From: Mongoliitalea daihaiensis | Lineage (GTDB): Bacteria; Bacteroidota; Bacteroidia; Cytophagales; Cyclobacteriaceae | Assembly (NCBI RefSeq): GCF_021596945.1 | Contig: NZ_CP063779.1 | Coordinates: 61,001-125,000, forward strand | Direction: 5' to 3' | Length of the DNA stretch: 64,000 bases | Shown here: in pieces, positions 26,038-35,200 of the stretch | Numbering within the stretch: the stretch's first letter is position 1 | How the letters are laid out: each line of letters starts with the position of its first letter | Translations under genes and position numbers: made by a program | Notes under the pieces: model-generated | What the model was told of the DNA's origin: nothing | Database searches by the model: none | The model's input: only the letters and a program-made list of their open reading frames with translations

Positions 26038-27525
26038 TTAATTTTCAAGCCAATTCAGCTTATTTTTCTCAATACTATGGATAGTTTCTTTAACTAATTT
26101 GAACATATGAATACCCCTGACACTCACCTGATTGCTATCTTTAAAGATTTTATAGGTAGGGTTTAAAACCAAATCTCCACTCTTTTCCTCAGGGATTAAC
26201 TTCCACTCTATCTTGTATGGGCTAATGATATAAGTACCTGAGATTTCCTTATTGGTTTCAAATTCAAATAAATGATCGGAGTAGGTCAAAAAGGGGATTA
26301 GTAAATTCAAATAGTGCTCTTTGGCATCCGCATACGAATTATTTTGAGAATCTTCATTTATGGATTCCAGTTTATGCATTAGATCTAGCATATCAGGATA
26401 AATAGACTTTAACAATTCATAGACAATTAAAAACCTGAAATTATCAACTGTTAAGTATTTTCCTTGAATCTGTGGCGAGAATCTTGAAATTGTAATTGAT
26501 ATTTTTTTACCAATAAATTTTAATAATTTCCGGATTGGCAGTTGACCTGAATTATTCAAACTAACTATAATATAAATAACTAACCTTACATCGTGATAAC
26601 TTTTAATTCTTTCCAAGTTGTGGGTACTTCCTGAAGTAGTTAATTCTATAGATCCAAACACATCCAATAACTTTTCTTCAACTTCTTTAATGATATCAAA
26701 CTTGAATACTTCTTTCGAATAAAATTTATCGATGTACCCTGAAAAATCAACGTCTTGGCCATATCTTTTCGCATAGATCTTTCGAATATTGTCAATATCG
26801 CAAACCAAAATAATTTTATCGAAATCAAACTTATTACCTTTTGTTTGATTGTCCATATGAGCTGAAAATACATTCAGAATCCGGAAAATATGATCTGGAT
26901 CAATCCTATCTAGATCATCAATTATCAGAACTGTTTTTTTCCCATCGGTATTATCGGCCTTGATTTGAGCCATTAAATCACAAATCAATTGCGTATAAAA
27001 GTCATCATCCTTTATTGACCCGATTTTTTTGTTCAACTGAGTAAGGAAATCAATGACTTGTTTTTTCTGATCAACCTGATTATGTTGATGTTCAATCTCA
27101 AATTTTTTATAAAGGTTGAGAAGATTGGAACTTACGTCAGATAATGCTTTACCAATTCGTGGTATACTCCTAATGAATGGCATAATGATATTCTCGATGT
27201 TGTTTTGAACAAAAAATCCAAATGAAACATCTTTAGTAATAGTAACCTTCTCAAATTCAATTTCTAAACTTAGAAAATGAAATAGAATGTCATATTTGAT
27301 TAATTCAAAAATATCCTCATTAGAAGAGACTGAATAATTAACTGGATACAAATGAAAAGCTTGATATTCATTTTTGTTCTCTATAAAAAAATCCTTTAAG
27401 AATGTGGTTTTACCTGAACCAAAAGGAGCTGAAAAAATGATCCTAACATTATCAGGATCATCCAAGTGTTTTCGGAAAACTGAATGATTTCTAGGTGTGT
27501 CTAATTGAAAAGTTTTACTTCCCAT
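26038..27525 (-). CDS. KAP-family P-loop NTPase
   Basis: 495 residues. Walker A SAPFGSGKTTFLKDF (about 32-46), Walker B TVLIIDDLDRIDPDHI (about 199-214) and KIILVCDIDNIRKIYAKRYG with the FSGYIDKFYSKEVFKFDI segment, all characteristic of KAP NTPases. An interruption between Walker A and B is usual in this family; no strong membrane helix is visible, unlike many KAP proteins. It starts 5 bp after the upstream unknown gene and so belongs to the mod-res-X-KAP transcript. Confidence 0.85.
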   Translation of the reverse strand: MGSKTFQLDTPRNHSVFRKHLDDPDNVRIIFSAPFGSGKTTFLKDFFIENKNEYQAFHLYPVNYSVSSNEDIFELIKYDILFHFLSLEIEFEKVTITKDVSFGFFVQNNIENIIMPFIRSIPRIGKALSDVSSNLLNLYKKFEIEHQHNQVDQKKQVIDFLTQLNKKIGSIKDDDFYTQLICDLMAQIKADNTDGKKTVLIIDDLDRIDPDHIFRILNVFSAHMDNQTKGNKFDFDKIILVCDIDNIRKIYAKRYGQDVDFSGYIDKFYSKEVFKFDIIKEVEEKLLDVFGSIELTTSGSTHNLERIKSYHDVRLVIYIIVSLNNSGQLPIRKLLKFIGKKISITISRFSPQIQGKYLTVDNFRFLIVYELLKSIYPDMLDLMHKLESINEDSQNNSYADAKEHYLNLLIPFLTYSDHLFEFETNKEISGTYIISPYKIEWKLIPEEKSGDLVLNPTYKIFKDSNQVSVRGIHMFKLVKETIHSIEKNKLNWLEN

Positions 27526-27530
27526 AATCT

Positions 27531-28436
27531 TTAACTTTCTAACTCATATTTTAGAATTTCTGCCTGCTCTTTTGTGATAACAGGTAGAAAATGGTAGCCT
27601 TCAACCTCAACTAATTCCAAATACATACCCCACTTGGTATGGAAAAAGATTTTATTTGGAATTTTTGTCTCGATTAATTTTTCATTATCAGATTGATTGT
27701 ATATCAAAGAACCTTCTTTTTTATATTTTTCAAGAAACCGGACTATATCGCTGGTTTTTGTTCCAGTTGTCTGGTTGATATGGTATTTATCTTTTCTATA
27801 AGCAACTTTTCCAATTCCTCTTTCATAATCTGGCTTAAGAACTTTTAAAAGTTTAAAATCAAAATAAAGATGGTAGAGGTCTATTGTATGCAATAAAACT
27901 ATTTGAGCCTCCTTAAAACTTTCAAAAACATCTAAAATCTTTATTTTCTTTTGCCAATCTAAAGATCTTTCTTTTATTCGATTAGGGCGGATTGAGTATT
28001 CATATCTATAAGTAGTTGTTTTAGGATTTACTTCACTTATAAATTCGTTTAGAAAGATGATTTTTTCTCGGAATGGTTGTTTTTCATCTTTAGGAATAGC
28101 AGTTAAGATTTTGAAAGCATGATTAATGAAGCTTTTGAAAATTTTAGTTAACTCCCAGCAATCATGAGATTTTTCAATTTCACAATCAGTTTTTAGGTTG
28201 GTTTTTGGATTGTGTTCTGGGAAAATCTTCTTTAATTCAAAAATATTTTCTTTTAAGCCTATTTCAATGGAATGGCTCATCAAATGTAAAATAGGTAAAG
28301 ACATTTGATTGTACTTATCAAAATCCCTATCAAAATAAGAGAAAATCTCTTCGACTAGCCTTCTATATTCATTCCAAATTGAAATGTTAGTACTCGACAT
28401 GCCAATGTGGATTAATTCTCTTCCTTTTTCGTTCAT
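27531..28436 (-). CDS. Unknown protein coupled to res and KAP NTPase
   Basis: 301 residues from the ATG at 28436, 10 bp after the res stop; a longer start at 28478 would overlap res. All-alpha in character, with many charged residues (LEKYKKEGSLIYN, HKAFKI-like helices; LLHTIDLYHLYFDF) and no recognisable catalytic motif. Its spacing (10 bp after res, 5 bp before KAP) ties it to both. A HEPN-like helical effector or an adaptor of the NTPase is possible, but I cannot support either from motifs. Confidence 0.65.
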   Translation of the reverse strand: MNEKGRELIHIGMSSTNISIWNEYRRLVEEIFSYFDRDFDKYNQMSLPILHLMSHSIEIGLKENIFELKKIFPEHNPKTNLKTDCEIEKSHDCWELTKIFKSFINHAFKILTAIPKDEKQPFREKIIFLNEFISEVNPKTTTYRYEYSIRPNRIKERSLDWQKKIKILDVFESFKEAQIVLLHTIDLYHLYFDFKLLKVLKPDYERGIGKVAYRKDKYHINQTTGTKTSDIVRFLEKYKKEGSLIYNQSDNEKLIETKIPNKIFFHTKWGMYLELVEVEGYHFLPVITKEQAEILKYELES

Positions 28437-28446
28437 ACTATTTTTG

Positions 28447-31125
28447 TTATTTTTCAAAACTCCCCCTAAAATACCCAAAACTACTACTCAACTTGACCTC
28501 GTCATGAGGAATCAAGAGGTACTTCCAAGGCTTGCCTCCGTTGGGAACGGTGAATTCTGATGCATACTTACAATAACGCAAAGCCGCTTTTTTCTTGTCC
28601 AAGACCTCAGCGGTATTTAATTGGTCAGCAGCCTTGGTTTCTACCATGTAAATGGCATCAGCAGTCTCTACGACAAAATCCGGATAATACTGCTTGCTGT
28701 TATTGGCCCAGTAGATCCGGAACTGATTAGGGGCAGGCCTCAGCCACTTTTGTATAGCAGAGTCCTGCTCCAAGATAAAAGCAAAATCTTTCTCAGTCTT
28801 GGAATCAAACTTGTATTCCAAATGGCAAGCTTTCTCAAAGCCTGTAAATACCAGCTTAGGAATCAAACTTATGGGACTGATCACATCCTTGTAATGCCTT
28901 CTACCTCCCGGCAAAGCTGTGAAATTCCAAGGCTCGATCTTTACAAATGGAAAAACTTTGGGTTCTAAATAATCAGGCTCAGAAATGCGGAAATTGGCCC
29001 GCATCTGCTGATAGATATTGAAGGCAATGTGCTTGCGGAACTGCTTGATGGTAAGCTGTAGTTTGCTGGCATCCTCCAATCGATCGCCCAAATGCTTCAA
29101 AGCCTGTTGGGCCAATTTGAATAACAAGTCCGCATTTTCATCGTAATCCACATCCGGATAGTTGATCAACTCACTGACTATTTGCTGTAGAGGATTGTCT
29201 TTGGAATAGGCTCCAAACTTAACCCCAATACTATCCGTTTTTCGCTCTCCTGTCAGCTCCACTACCATGATTTCTTCCCCAAGGGGCGTGTAATTAAACC
29301 CTGTAGCAGTATCTAAGTCAAAATCCTCGAACCACACCCGTATTTCTTCCTGAACCAAATCAATCCGTGGGATTTCGATGATGTTTTCTTGGTAGGACTT
29401 GATGATTTTCTCGTAAGTAGCTTCTGCCTCGGCTAGAATATTGGATTCAAACAACTCGGTTTGGTCCTTGTACAAATTCTTTTTAACCTTTTCGATCACA
29501 GCTGCCTTAACTTCAGGTTTGTGCAGATCTGCAAAAGACTTAACGGCTTGGGAACTCCCGAAACTTGGAATGGCAGCAATCACGGCCCGTTTGGCATCCA
29601 AACCCAACTGTGCACGCTGTTTTTCTTCGTGATTGGTAAGGGTTGCTATGCGTTTTTCTTCCCTAGCGAACCCTACTTCCGTTGTAGATGGACTGCTGAT
29701 AACTTCTGATTTTTCTTTTTCAGGAGAATCGTCGATTTCTACAAAGGAAACCTTGTTCAGGATAGAATCCGGATTCTGTGCTTCGCCAATTACCGCTTCA
29801 AAGTTATCATGGGCAATTACCGTCAGTTTGTCTATTTTCTCCACTCCTGTTCGCTCCCCATTAAAAGGTAAGCGTAAGCCACGGCCAATGGTCTGCTCAA
29901 TCAATACCGCTGCATTGGCTGCTCGAAGCGGGACAATGGTGTACAGGTTGGATACGTCCCAACCTTCCTTGAGCATATTCACATGGATGACAATCTCAAT
30001 ATCATTGTCATATTGCTCCAACGCGACAAACTGCTTGTCCACTTCCTCATCCTTCTTGGTACTGGAATCAATCTGAAGCACTTTTCCCTGATATGTACCG
30101 CCATAGAAAGCCGTAGAATTGATATACTGATACACTTCTGAAGCATGGTCTATATCCCTGCAAACGACCAGAACAAAAGGCTTCACAAGTTTGGCCTGAT
30201 AGTTTCTGGCATAGATTTCCAGTTCGTTTTTAGTATCCTGATGGATGGAAATAGCATCCTCCAATTTGATTTTTTCGATTTCGTCCCGGGTTAAGCCCTG
30301 TGTGCGGAAGTTCTTTCGGGTGGCGATGGCCGGATTTTTCACATACTTCCCATCTTCCAAGGCTTTGGCCAAGGAATATTCATAGACTACATTTTTGAAT
30401 GGCTTTCCTTTTTCGTCGATAGGAGTTGCGGTAAGTTCAATCCCCAACACAGGTTTGAGTTCATTAATGGCTTTCTTGGATGCATCGGCATGATAGCGGT
30501 GGGCCTCGTCCATGAGGATAACCAGGTCGTCCAGTCCGGAAAGGTATTCCCAATAGGATTGTCCTAAGTATTCCGATAGGCGCTTGATGCGGGGGGCCAA
30601 GGCTACTCCTCCTTGTTTGGTACCTTTGTTTTCAGAGTTAAACTTGGCAACATTGAAGATATTGATGCGGATTTCCGTATCGGAAAAGAGGTTACCTGCC
30701 TGATTGTAATTATCTCCGGTGATGATGACTGGTCGGTTGTGTACAAATTCCGAAATCCCCTGAAATACATACTTGTGATAGGAAGGATTGCCAAAATCCT
30801 CAATCAGTTTCTCGTAAATGGTAATATTAGGAGCCAGCACAAAGAAGTTTCGGATACCGTGCTGTAGGTACAGGTAGGTGATGCAGGCTCCCATTAAGCG
30901 CGTCTTGCCCACCCCTGTGGCGATGGAAAAACAAATGGAAGGAAAATCCCGCTCAAAATCCGTGCAGGTAGGAAAATGTTGCTGTATGATTTTTAACGCT
31001 TCCTGAAGGTCAGCTTCCTTTTTCAGTTCCAATGCGCTACTCAGGGTAGCCAAAATATCCAGGGAGTCTTTCAAAGGGGCTCTCAAAGACAGGCGTTGCT
31101 TGATATAATTTGCTTTTTGATTCAT
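28447..31125 (-). CDS. res: Type III restriction enzyme, Res subunit
   Basis: 892 residues. SF2 helicase motifs: ATGVGKT (I, about 70-76), ILMDEAHRYH (II), ELTATPID (III) and GRGLRLPF (VI). A C-terminal PD-(D/E)XK nuclease is visible as YYPDFVVE and IYMVETKAADQ (about 815-832). With Mod it forms the ATP-dependent restriction complex that cuts unmodified DNA beside two head-to-head sites. It follows mod by 22 bp and precedes the unknown gene by 10 bp. Confidence 0.92.
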   Translation of the reverse strand: MNQKANYIKQRLSLRAPLKDSLDILATLSSALELKKEADLQEALKIIQQHFPTCTDFERDFPSICFSIATGVGKTRLMGACITYLYLQHGIRNFFVLAPNITIYEKLIEDFGNPSYHKYVFQGISEFVHNRPVIITGDNYNQAGNLFSDTEIRINIFNVAKFNSENKGTKQGGVALAPRIKRLSEYLGQSYWEYLSGLDDLVILMDEAHRYHADASKKAINELKPVLGIELTATPIDEKGKPFKNVVYEYSLAKALEDGKYVKNPAIATRKNFRTQGLTRDEIEKIKLEDAISIHQDTKNELEIYARNYQAKLVKPFVLVVCRDIDHASEVYQYINSTAFYGGTYQGKVLQIDSSTKKDEEVDKQFVALEQYDNDIEIVIHVNMLKEGWDVSNLYTIVPLRAANAAVLIEQTIGRGLRLPFNGERTGVEKIDKLTVIAHDNFEAVIGEAQNPDSILNKVSFVEIDDSPEKEKSEVISSPSTTEVGFAREEKRIATLTNHEEKQRAQLGLDAKRAVIAAIPSFGSSQAVKSFADLHKPEVKAAVIEKVKKNLYKDQTELFESNILAEAEATYEKIIKSYQENIIEIPRIDLVQEEIRVWFEDFDLDTATGFNYTPLGEEIMVVELTGERKTDSIGVKFGAYSKDNPLQQIVSELINYPDVDYDENADLLFKLAQQALKHLGDRLEDASKLQLTIKQFRKHIAFNIYQQMRANFRISEPDYLEPKVFPFVKIEPWNFTALPGGRRHYKDVISPISLIPKLVFTGFEKACHLEYKFDSKTEKDFAFILEQDSAIQKWLRPAPNQFRIYWANNSKQYYPDFVVETADAIYMVETKAADQLNTAEVLDKKKAALRYCKYASEFTVPNGGKPWKYLLIPHDEVKLSSSFGYFRGSFEK

Positions 31126-31147
31126 GACTTGGTGTTAAAAAATGGAT

Positions 31148-32815
31148 TTAATCAAATAAAGAAGGCTGGTCCGATGGCTTGGACTTGCTTGTCGTCGGTT
31201 TGGAGGTGATTTCCTCCATAGGGTCCAGAAACTCTTCCTCTTCACCTTCTTCTTTCGGGAGGTTCACGATTTTGAAGGAATAGTCATCCTTACCAAATTC
31301 GCATTTGCCCAAGAGTACCGTCGGGATTTTTTTCACGGAGATATTGGCATGCCTGCCTTCGCATTCGGGAGCAAAAATCTTGCAGCAGATCAACAGGTTT
31401 TCGTCCGGCTGCATCTCGTCGTGGATCCGGTCCAGCATTTCTACCGTGATATACTGTGTGGTAGTAAACATAAAGTCTTTCTCCGAGCTCACACCCTGCT
31501 TCCAATACGTATATGGGTCAGGCTCGTAGCGGAACCCTTCCTGCTTGGCCATGGCGGCTGCCAACATATCGGGATTATATTCCTTATTGATCACCCAATT
31601 ACCAAATTTATCCTGATTCAGTAGGCTTGGAGCTAAGGTATAAAATTTAAAGCCACCTCCACCCTTCCAGTCCACGGATTTGCTGATACCTCCCTGTTCT
31701 CCGTCCACCACTTGCTTCATTCTTGGATAACAATGCGTCACTGCATGCTCTCCCAATTCCACCCCAATCCATTTTCTACCCATCTTATGGGCAACTGCTG
31801 CGGTGGTACCGGAACCAAGGAAGGAGTCAAGCACAATATCCCCTTCTTTGGTTCCAAGAAAAAGGATCCGCTCAATAAGCTTTTCAGGCTTTGGAGTGGC
31901 GAAAACACTTTTAGAATTAAATGCTCTAACTTCTTTTTTAGCTTCTTGATTATCACCAACCTCATCCCTGAAAAATATTGTTTTAGATGTAACACCTTGC
32001 TTTACCTCTGATAGATATCTTTTTAATTGAGGGGCTCCTTTACCATCTTTTCCAAAGTAAAAACGATTTTCTTGTAAAAATTTATTTGCAGTTGATTCAT
32101 TAAATCTATAACAACTTCCTTCGGGTGGCCAGTATTCTTTTCCTGTATTGGGATTTTTGATAGGGAAAACACCTGATTTAGAAAATGATTTCACTAAAAC
32201 ATTATCTGACCTCCAAAAACCTCTGCCATCATTATCATTATATTTGTAATATTTGTTTTGTTGATCACCTCTAGGTAGTAGGTTTGGTCTCCATATTTCC
32301 TTATTTTTAGCATATACTAAGATATGGTCATGGCTATCAGATAACCATTTGGCATCATTTTGTGGAGAATATTTTTTTTCCCATATGACGTTATTTACAA
32401 AATTCTTTCTTCCAAAAATTTCATCACAGAGCACCTTTAAATAATGACATTCGTCATCATCAATAGAAATCCAAATAGAACCATCTGTTGCCAGAAGGTT
32501 TCTTAAAATCTTTAATCGTGGGCTTATCAAGCGTAACCATTCACTGTGTTCTACCCCATCATCATATTGCTCAAACGCATTCCCTGTATTATAGGGAGGA
32601 TCGATATAGACACACTTTACTTTACCCGCATATTCCTGTTCCAATGCTTTCAGCGCAAGGAGGTTGTCTCCATGGATCAGCATATTCTCGGTACGCGGGT
32701 CCCCATAGCTGTACTCGGGATTTTCGATCAGGATACGGGGTTCCAGCTTGGGTTCATCACCCTTGCCAATCCAGGTCAGTTCGAGTTTTTGGGGGTTGGA
32801 GTTTTGTTTACTCAT
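31148..32815 (-). CDS. mod: Type III N6-adenine DNA methyltransferase, Mod subunit
   Basis: 555 residues from the ATG at 32815. Motif IV DPPYNTGNAF (about 71-80) precedes motif I FLGSGTT (about 330-337), the beta-class order typical of type III Mod. Between them lies the target recognition region; DNA there (about 31900-32420) is visibly richer in A+T than both flanks, which fits exchange of the recognition domain. The C-terminus ends in an acidic and then serine/lysine-rich tail. It opens the operon mod-res-X-KAP. Confidence 0.92.
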   Translation of the reverse strand: MSKQNSNPQKLELTWIGKGDEPKLEPRILIENPEYSYGDPRTENMLIHGDNLLALKALEQEYAGKVKCVYIDPPYNTGNAFEQYDDGVEHSEWLRLISPRLKILRNLLATDGSIWISIDDDECHYLKVLCDEIFGRKNFVNNVIWEKKYSPQNDAKWLSDSHDHILVYAKNKEIWRPNLLPRGDQQNKYYKYNDNDGRGFWRSDNVLVKSFSKSGVFPIKNPNTGKEYWPPEGSCYRFNESTANKFLQENRFYFGKDGKGAPQLKRYLSEVKQGVTSKTIFFRDEVGDNQEAKKEVRAFNSKSVFATPKPEKLIERILFLGTKEGDIVLDSFLGSGTTAAVAHKMGRKWIGVELGEHAVTHCYPRMKQVVDGEQGGISKSVDWKGGGGFKFYTLAPSLLNQDKFGNWVINKEYNPDMLAAAMAKQEGFRYEPDPYTYWKQGVSSEKDFMFTTTQYITVEMLDRIHDEMQPDENLLICCKIFAPECEGRHANISVKKIPTVLLGKCEFGKDDYSFKIVNLPKEEGEEEEFLDPMEEITSKPTTSKSKPSDQPSLFD

Positions 32816-33152
32816 AGGGGTAACAATAAGAATCAAATGAAAGGAAAAATTCCAATAACTAAATTAAGGTAATTTGGTTGTATGTTCCAATTTTATCGTT
32901 CATTCCATCGCAAATTGTCACTTTTTGTTAAGGACATCTACTCATGAATGATTAATTTCCATTTTTGAAGTATAAACTTTTGACGAATATTCTCTGTAGA
33001 AGTTTTGCAAAGCATTTGTGAATAGACGTTTTAGAACACAACATTTAAATTAAAATCACGTGAAAAATTCTCTAAATCGAAAAAATAACACATAAATAGA
33101 CTTGATTTACGTGATAATGATGTATTTTTGAGTGAAATTTTCACGTAAAACC
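32816..33152. other. Divergent promoter region mod / rloA-like
   Basis: 337 bp, AT-rich, between divergent genes. It carries the promoter and repeats described for the AAA gene (33102-33149) and an ACGTGA half-site at 33058-33063. The mod promoter must also be here but no clear consensus was found. Confidence 0.5.
33102..33149 (+). promoter_or_regulatory. Promoter with inverted TTTACGTGA sites
   Basis: A perfect -7 box TATTTTTG (33123-33130) lies 18 bp after a weak -33 (TTG, 33102-33104). TTTACGTGA (33106-33114) sits between the boxes and its exact complement TCACGTAAA (33141-33149) just before the ATG at 33153. A further 13-nt palindrome GTGAAATTTTCAC spans 33132-33144. The ACGTGA core is also found in the abiE operator. 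Confidence 0.6.
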
Positions 33153-34529
33153 ATGATCATTCGCTTTGTTTTGGATAATATTTTTTCCTTTGGAGAAAGG
33201 AAAGAATTCAATACCCTTCCCAATACCCGATTAAAAACATTGGAAAGTCATACCTATGGATTGGGAGATATAGAGTTGTTGAAATTATCAGCTTTGTATG
33301 GGGCCAATGGTGCAGGCAAATCCAATCTTTTTAAGGCAATTTATTTATTGCAACGCTTGGTTTTGGATCAAAAAATCCCCTTTGGGTTAAGGGAGAGTAG
33401 ATTCAAGTTTATAGAAAATCCCAATACTCCCCAATTGCTAGCAGTAGAATTTGTGCAAGAGGAAAAAGCCTATTACTACGGGATTGAATTCATTGGAGAA
33501 CGGATCGCAACAGAAGAATTATATCTTTCAGGGTTGGGGAAAAAGTGTGATACACTGATTTTCGAGCGAAAAACAGATAGTTCAAAGGTAACAGCTATGC
33601 ACTTCAGCCCGGAATTTGAGCACGATGAAAAAAGCCAATTGTTAAAATCTGTTTTATTGGAAGACTTTGTAAAACCAGATGAACCTGTATTTAAATTGCT
33701 TTCCAACAGGGATAATAAGTTTCTCGGGGATGTAAAGAAAGCCTTCCAATGGTTTTCTGACACCTTGCAGATCATCACCCCTGATTCCAAACCAAGAGCA
33801 TTGGCACACCGCATCGATATAGACAAGGAATTCAAAAGCTATGCTGAGGACATGATGTGTTCCTTTAATTTGGGCATTCAATCCTTATCGACGGACAAGA
33901 TTCGTGTGGAAGATTTCTTTGGCAAGGATAATGAAAACGAACTCAATGAACTTGTTAAAAAAGTTGAGGAGTCTCCCAATAAGATGTTTGGATTGAGAAG
34001 CAGAAGAGGAGATGAAATTGTCTTGGTCAAGGAAAATGAGGATATCTGGGTGAAAATCCTAAAAATATCCCATATGGGAAAAAATGATCAAGTTGCAAAA
34101 TTTGATTTGGATGAAGAATCTGATGGCACTGTCAGGTTATTGGACTTTGTACCTGCCTTTAGAACAGTGGTATCAGAACCCAAGGTATTTTTGGTGGATG
34201 AAATCGAACGTAGTATTCATCCCCTTTTGATCAAAGAATTGGTGCGGAAGTTTTCACATGATCCTCAGACCAAAGGGCAGTTGATCTTTACTACCCATGA
34301 ATCCAATTTATTGGATCAGGAACTGTTTCGACAGGATGAGATTTGGTTTGCAGAGAAAAACAGGGATGGAGTGACCGACCTGTATTCATTGAGCGATTTC
34401 AAGGAGCACAAAACCATTGATATCCGAAAAGGCTACCTCAATGGACGATACGGTTCCATACCGTTTTTAGGAAATCTCAAGGATTTAAATTGGCATGACT
34501 ATGTTACTGAGCAGGAACCGACTCTTTGA
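33153..34529 (+). CDS. AbiLi/RloA-like AAA ATPase
   Basis: 458 residues from the ATG at 33153. Family marks of the AAA_21/OLD-like ABC ATPases: FVLDNIFSFGERKEF, Walker A LYGANGAGKSNLFKAI (about 47-62), Walker B VFLVDEIERSIHPLLI (about 344-359) and the TTHESNLLDQ switch. The next gene is RloB-like, so the pair corresponds to AbiLi-AbiLii (RloA-RloB), an abortive-infection system in which the ATPase is thought to sense phage. The two reading frames overlap by about 29 bp. It lies on the strand opposite to most of the island. Confidence 0.85.
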   Translation: MIIRFVLDNIFSFGERKEFNTLPNTRLKTLESHTYGLGDIELLKLSALYGANGAGKSNLFKAIYLLQRLVLDQKIPFGLRESRFKFIENPNTPQLLAVEFVQEEKAYYYGIEFIGERIATEELYLSGLGKKCDTLIFERKTDSSKVTAMHFSPEFEHDEKSQLLKSVLLEDFVKPDEPVFKLLSNRDNKFLGDVKKAFQWFSDTLQIITPDSKPRALAHRIDIDKEFKSYAEDMMCSFNLGIQSLSTDKIRVEDFFGKDNENELNELVKKVEESPNKMFGLRSRRGDEIVLVKENEDIWVKILKISHMGKNDQVAKFDLDEESDGTVRLLDFVPAFRTVVSEPKVFLVDEIERSIHPLLIKELVRKFSHDPQTKGQLIFTTHESNLLDQELFRQDEIWFAEKNRDGVTDLYSLSDFKEHKTIDIRKGYLNGRYGSIPFLGNLKDLNWHDYVTEQEPTL

Positions 34530-35181
34530 GAGAAAGGCACCTAGCAGGGAAGCCAAGAGTATCTACATTTTTTGTGAGGGAAAAAGAAGAGAAAAACATT
34601 ACTTCGACTATTTTAAGGAGCTTGATTCCCGCATTAATGTAGAGGTATATGAGCTGGATGAAAAGGAAGACAATTCCCCCTTAGGACTTCTAAAAATCGC
34701 CCAACGAAGTATGTTGGAATCAGATGATAATCCCAATCCTATGTATACTTTCCAAGACAATGATGAGGTTTGGATCGTTTTGGATACCGACCCTGATAAG
34801 CATGAATCAAGGAAGGAACAAATCGAGCATATAAGAAATGAAGTCTCAAAATTAGAGGCTTGGAGCGTAACAGAAAGTAACCCTTGTTTTGAAGTTTGGT
34901 TGTATTATCATTTTCATGAACAATTCGAGGTTTTTGAATCAAGTGACTTTTGTAAAGGCTGGAAGGACAAGGTAAATCAGGCTATTCCTGGAGGGTTTGA
35001 CTCTAGAAAGCATCCAATTTTCGTACAAAGAGCCACGGTCCATGCAGAGAAAAATTTCAAAAGTCATGAATCCGGACATCCATCCGTAGGTTCTACAGAA
35101 GTATATCATTTATCCAAAAGTATCCTTCCCCTAGTTCATGATAAAATTAAGGACGCTTTAGAGAAGAGTGGATTAGAATAG
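34501..35181 (+). CDS. rloB: RloB-family protein (AbiLii-like effector)
   Basis: 226 residues. The start is taken as the ATG at 34501 (an ATG at 34495 is equally possible). N-terminal IYIFCEGKRREKHYFDYFKE and the VWIVLDTDPDKHE segment match RloB/TOPRIM-like nucleases, with the conserved Glu and the DxD pair; NPCFEVWLYYHFHEQF is another family mark. Together with the overlapping ATPase gene it forms an AbiL-like system, presumably cutting RNA or DNA when released. It converges with the membrane-protein gene after 19 bp. Confidence 0.85.
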   Translation: MLLSRNRLFERKAPSREAKSIYIFCEGKRREKHYFDYFKELDSRINVEVYELDEKEDNSPLGLLKIAQRSMLESDDNPNPMYTFQDNDEVWIVLDTDPDKHESRKEQIEHIRNEVSKLEAWSVTESNPCFEVWLYYHFHEQFEVFESSDFCKGWKDKVNQAIPGGFDSRKHPIFVQRATVHAEKNFKSHESGHPSVGSTEVYHLSKSILPLVHDKIKDALEKSGLE

Positions 35182-35200
35182 GATATTTTTTCAAGCGGGT

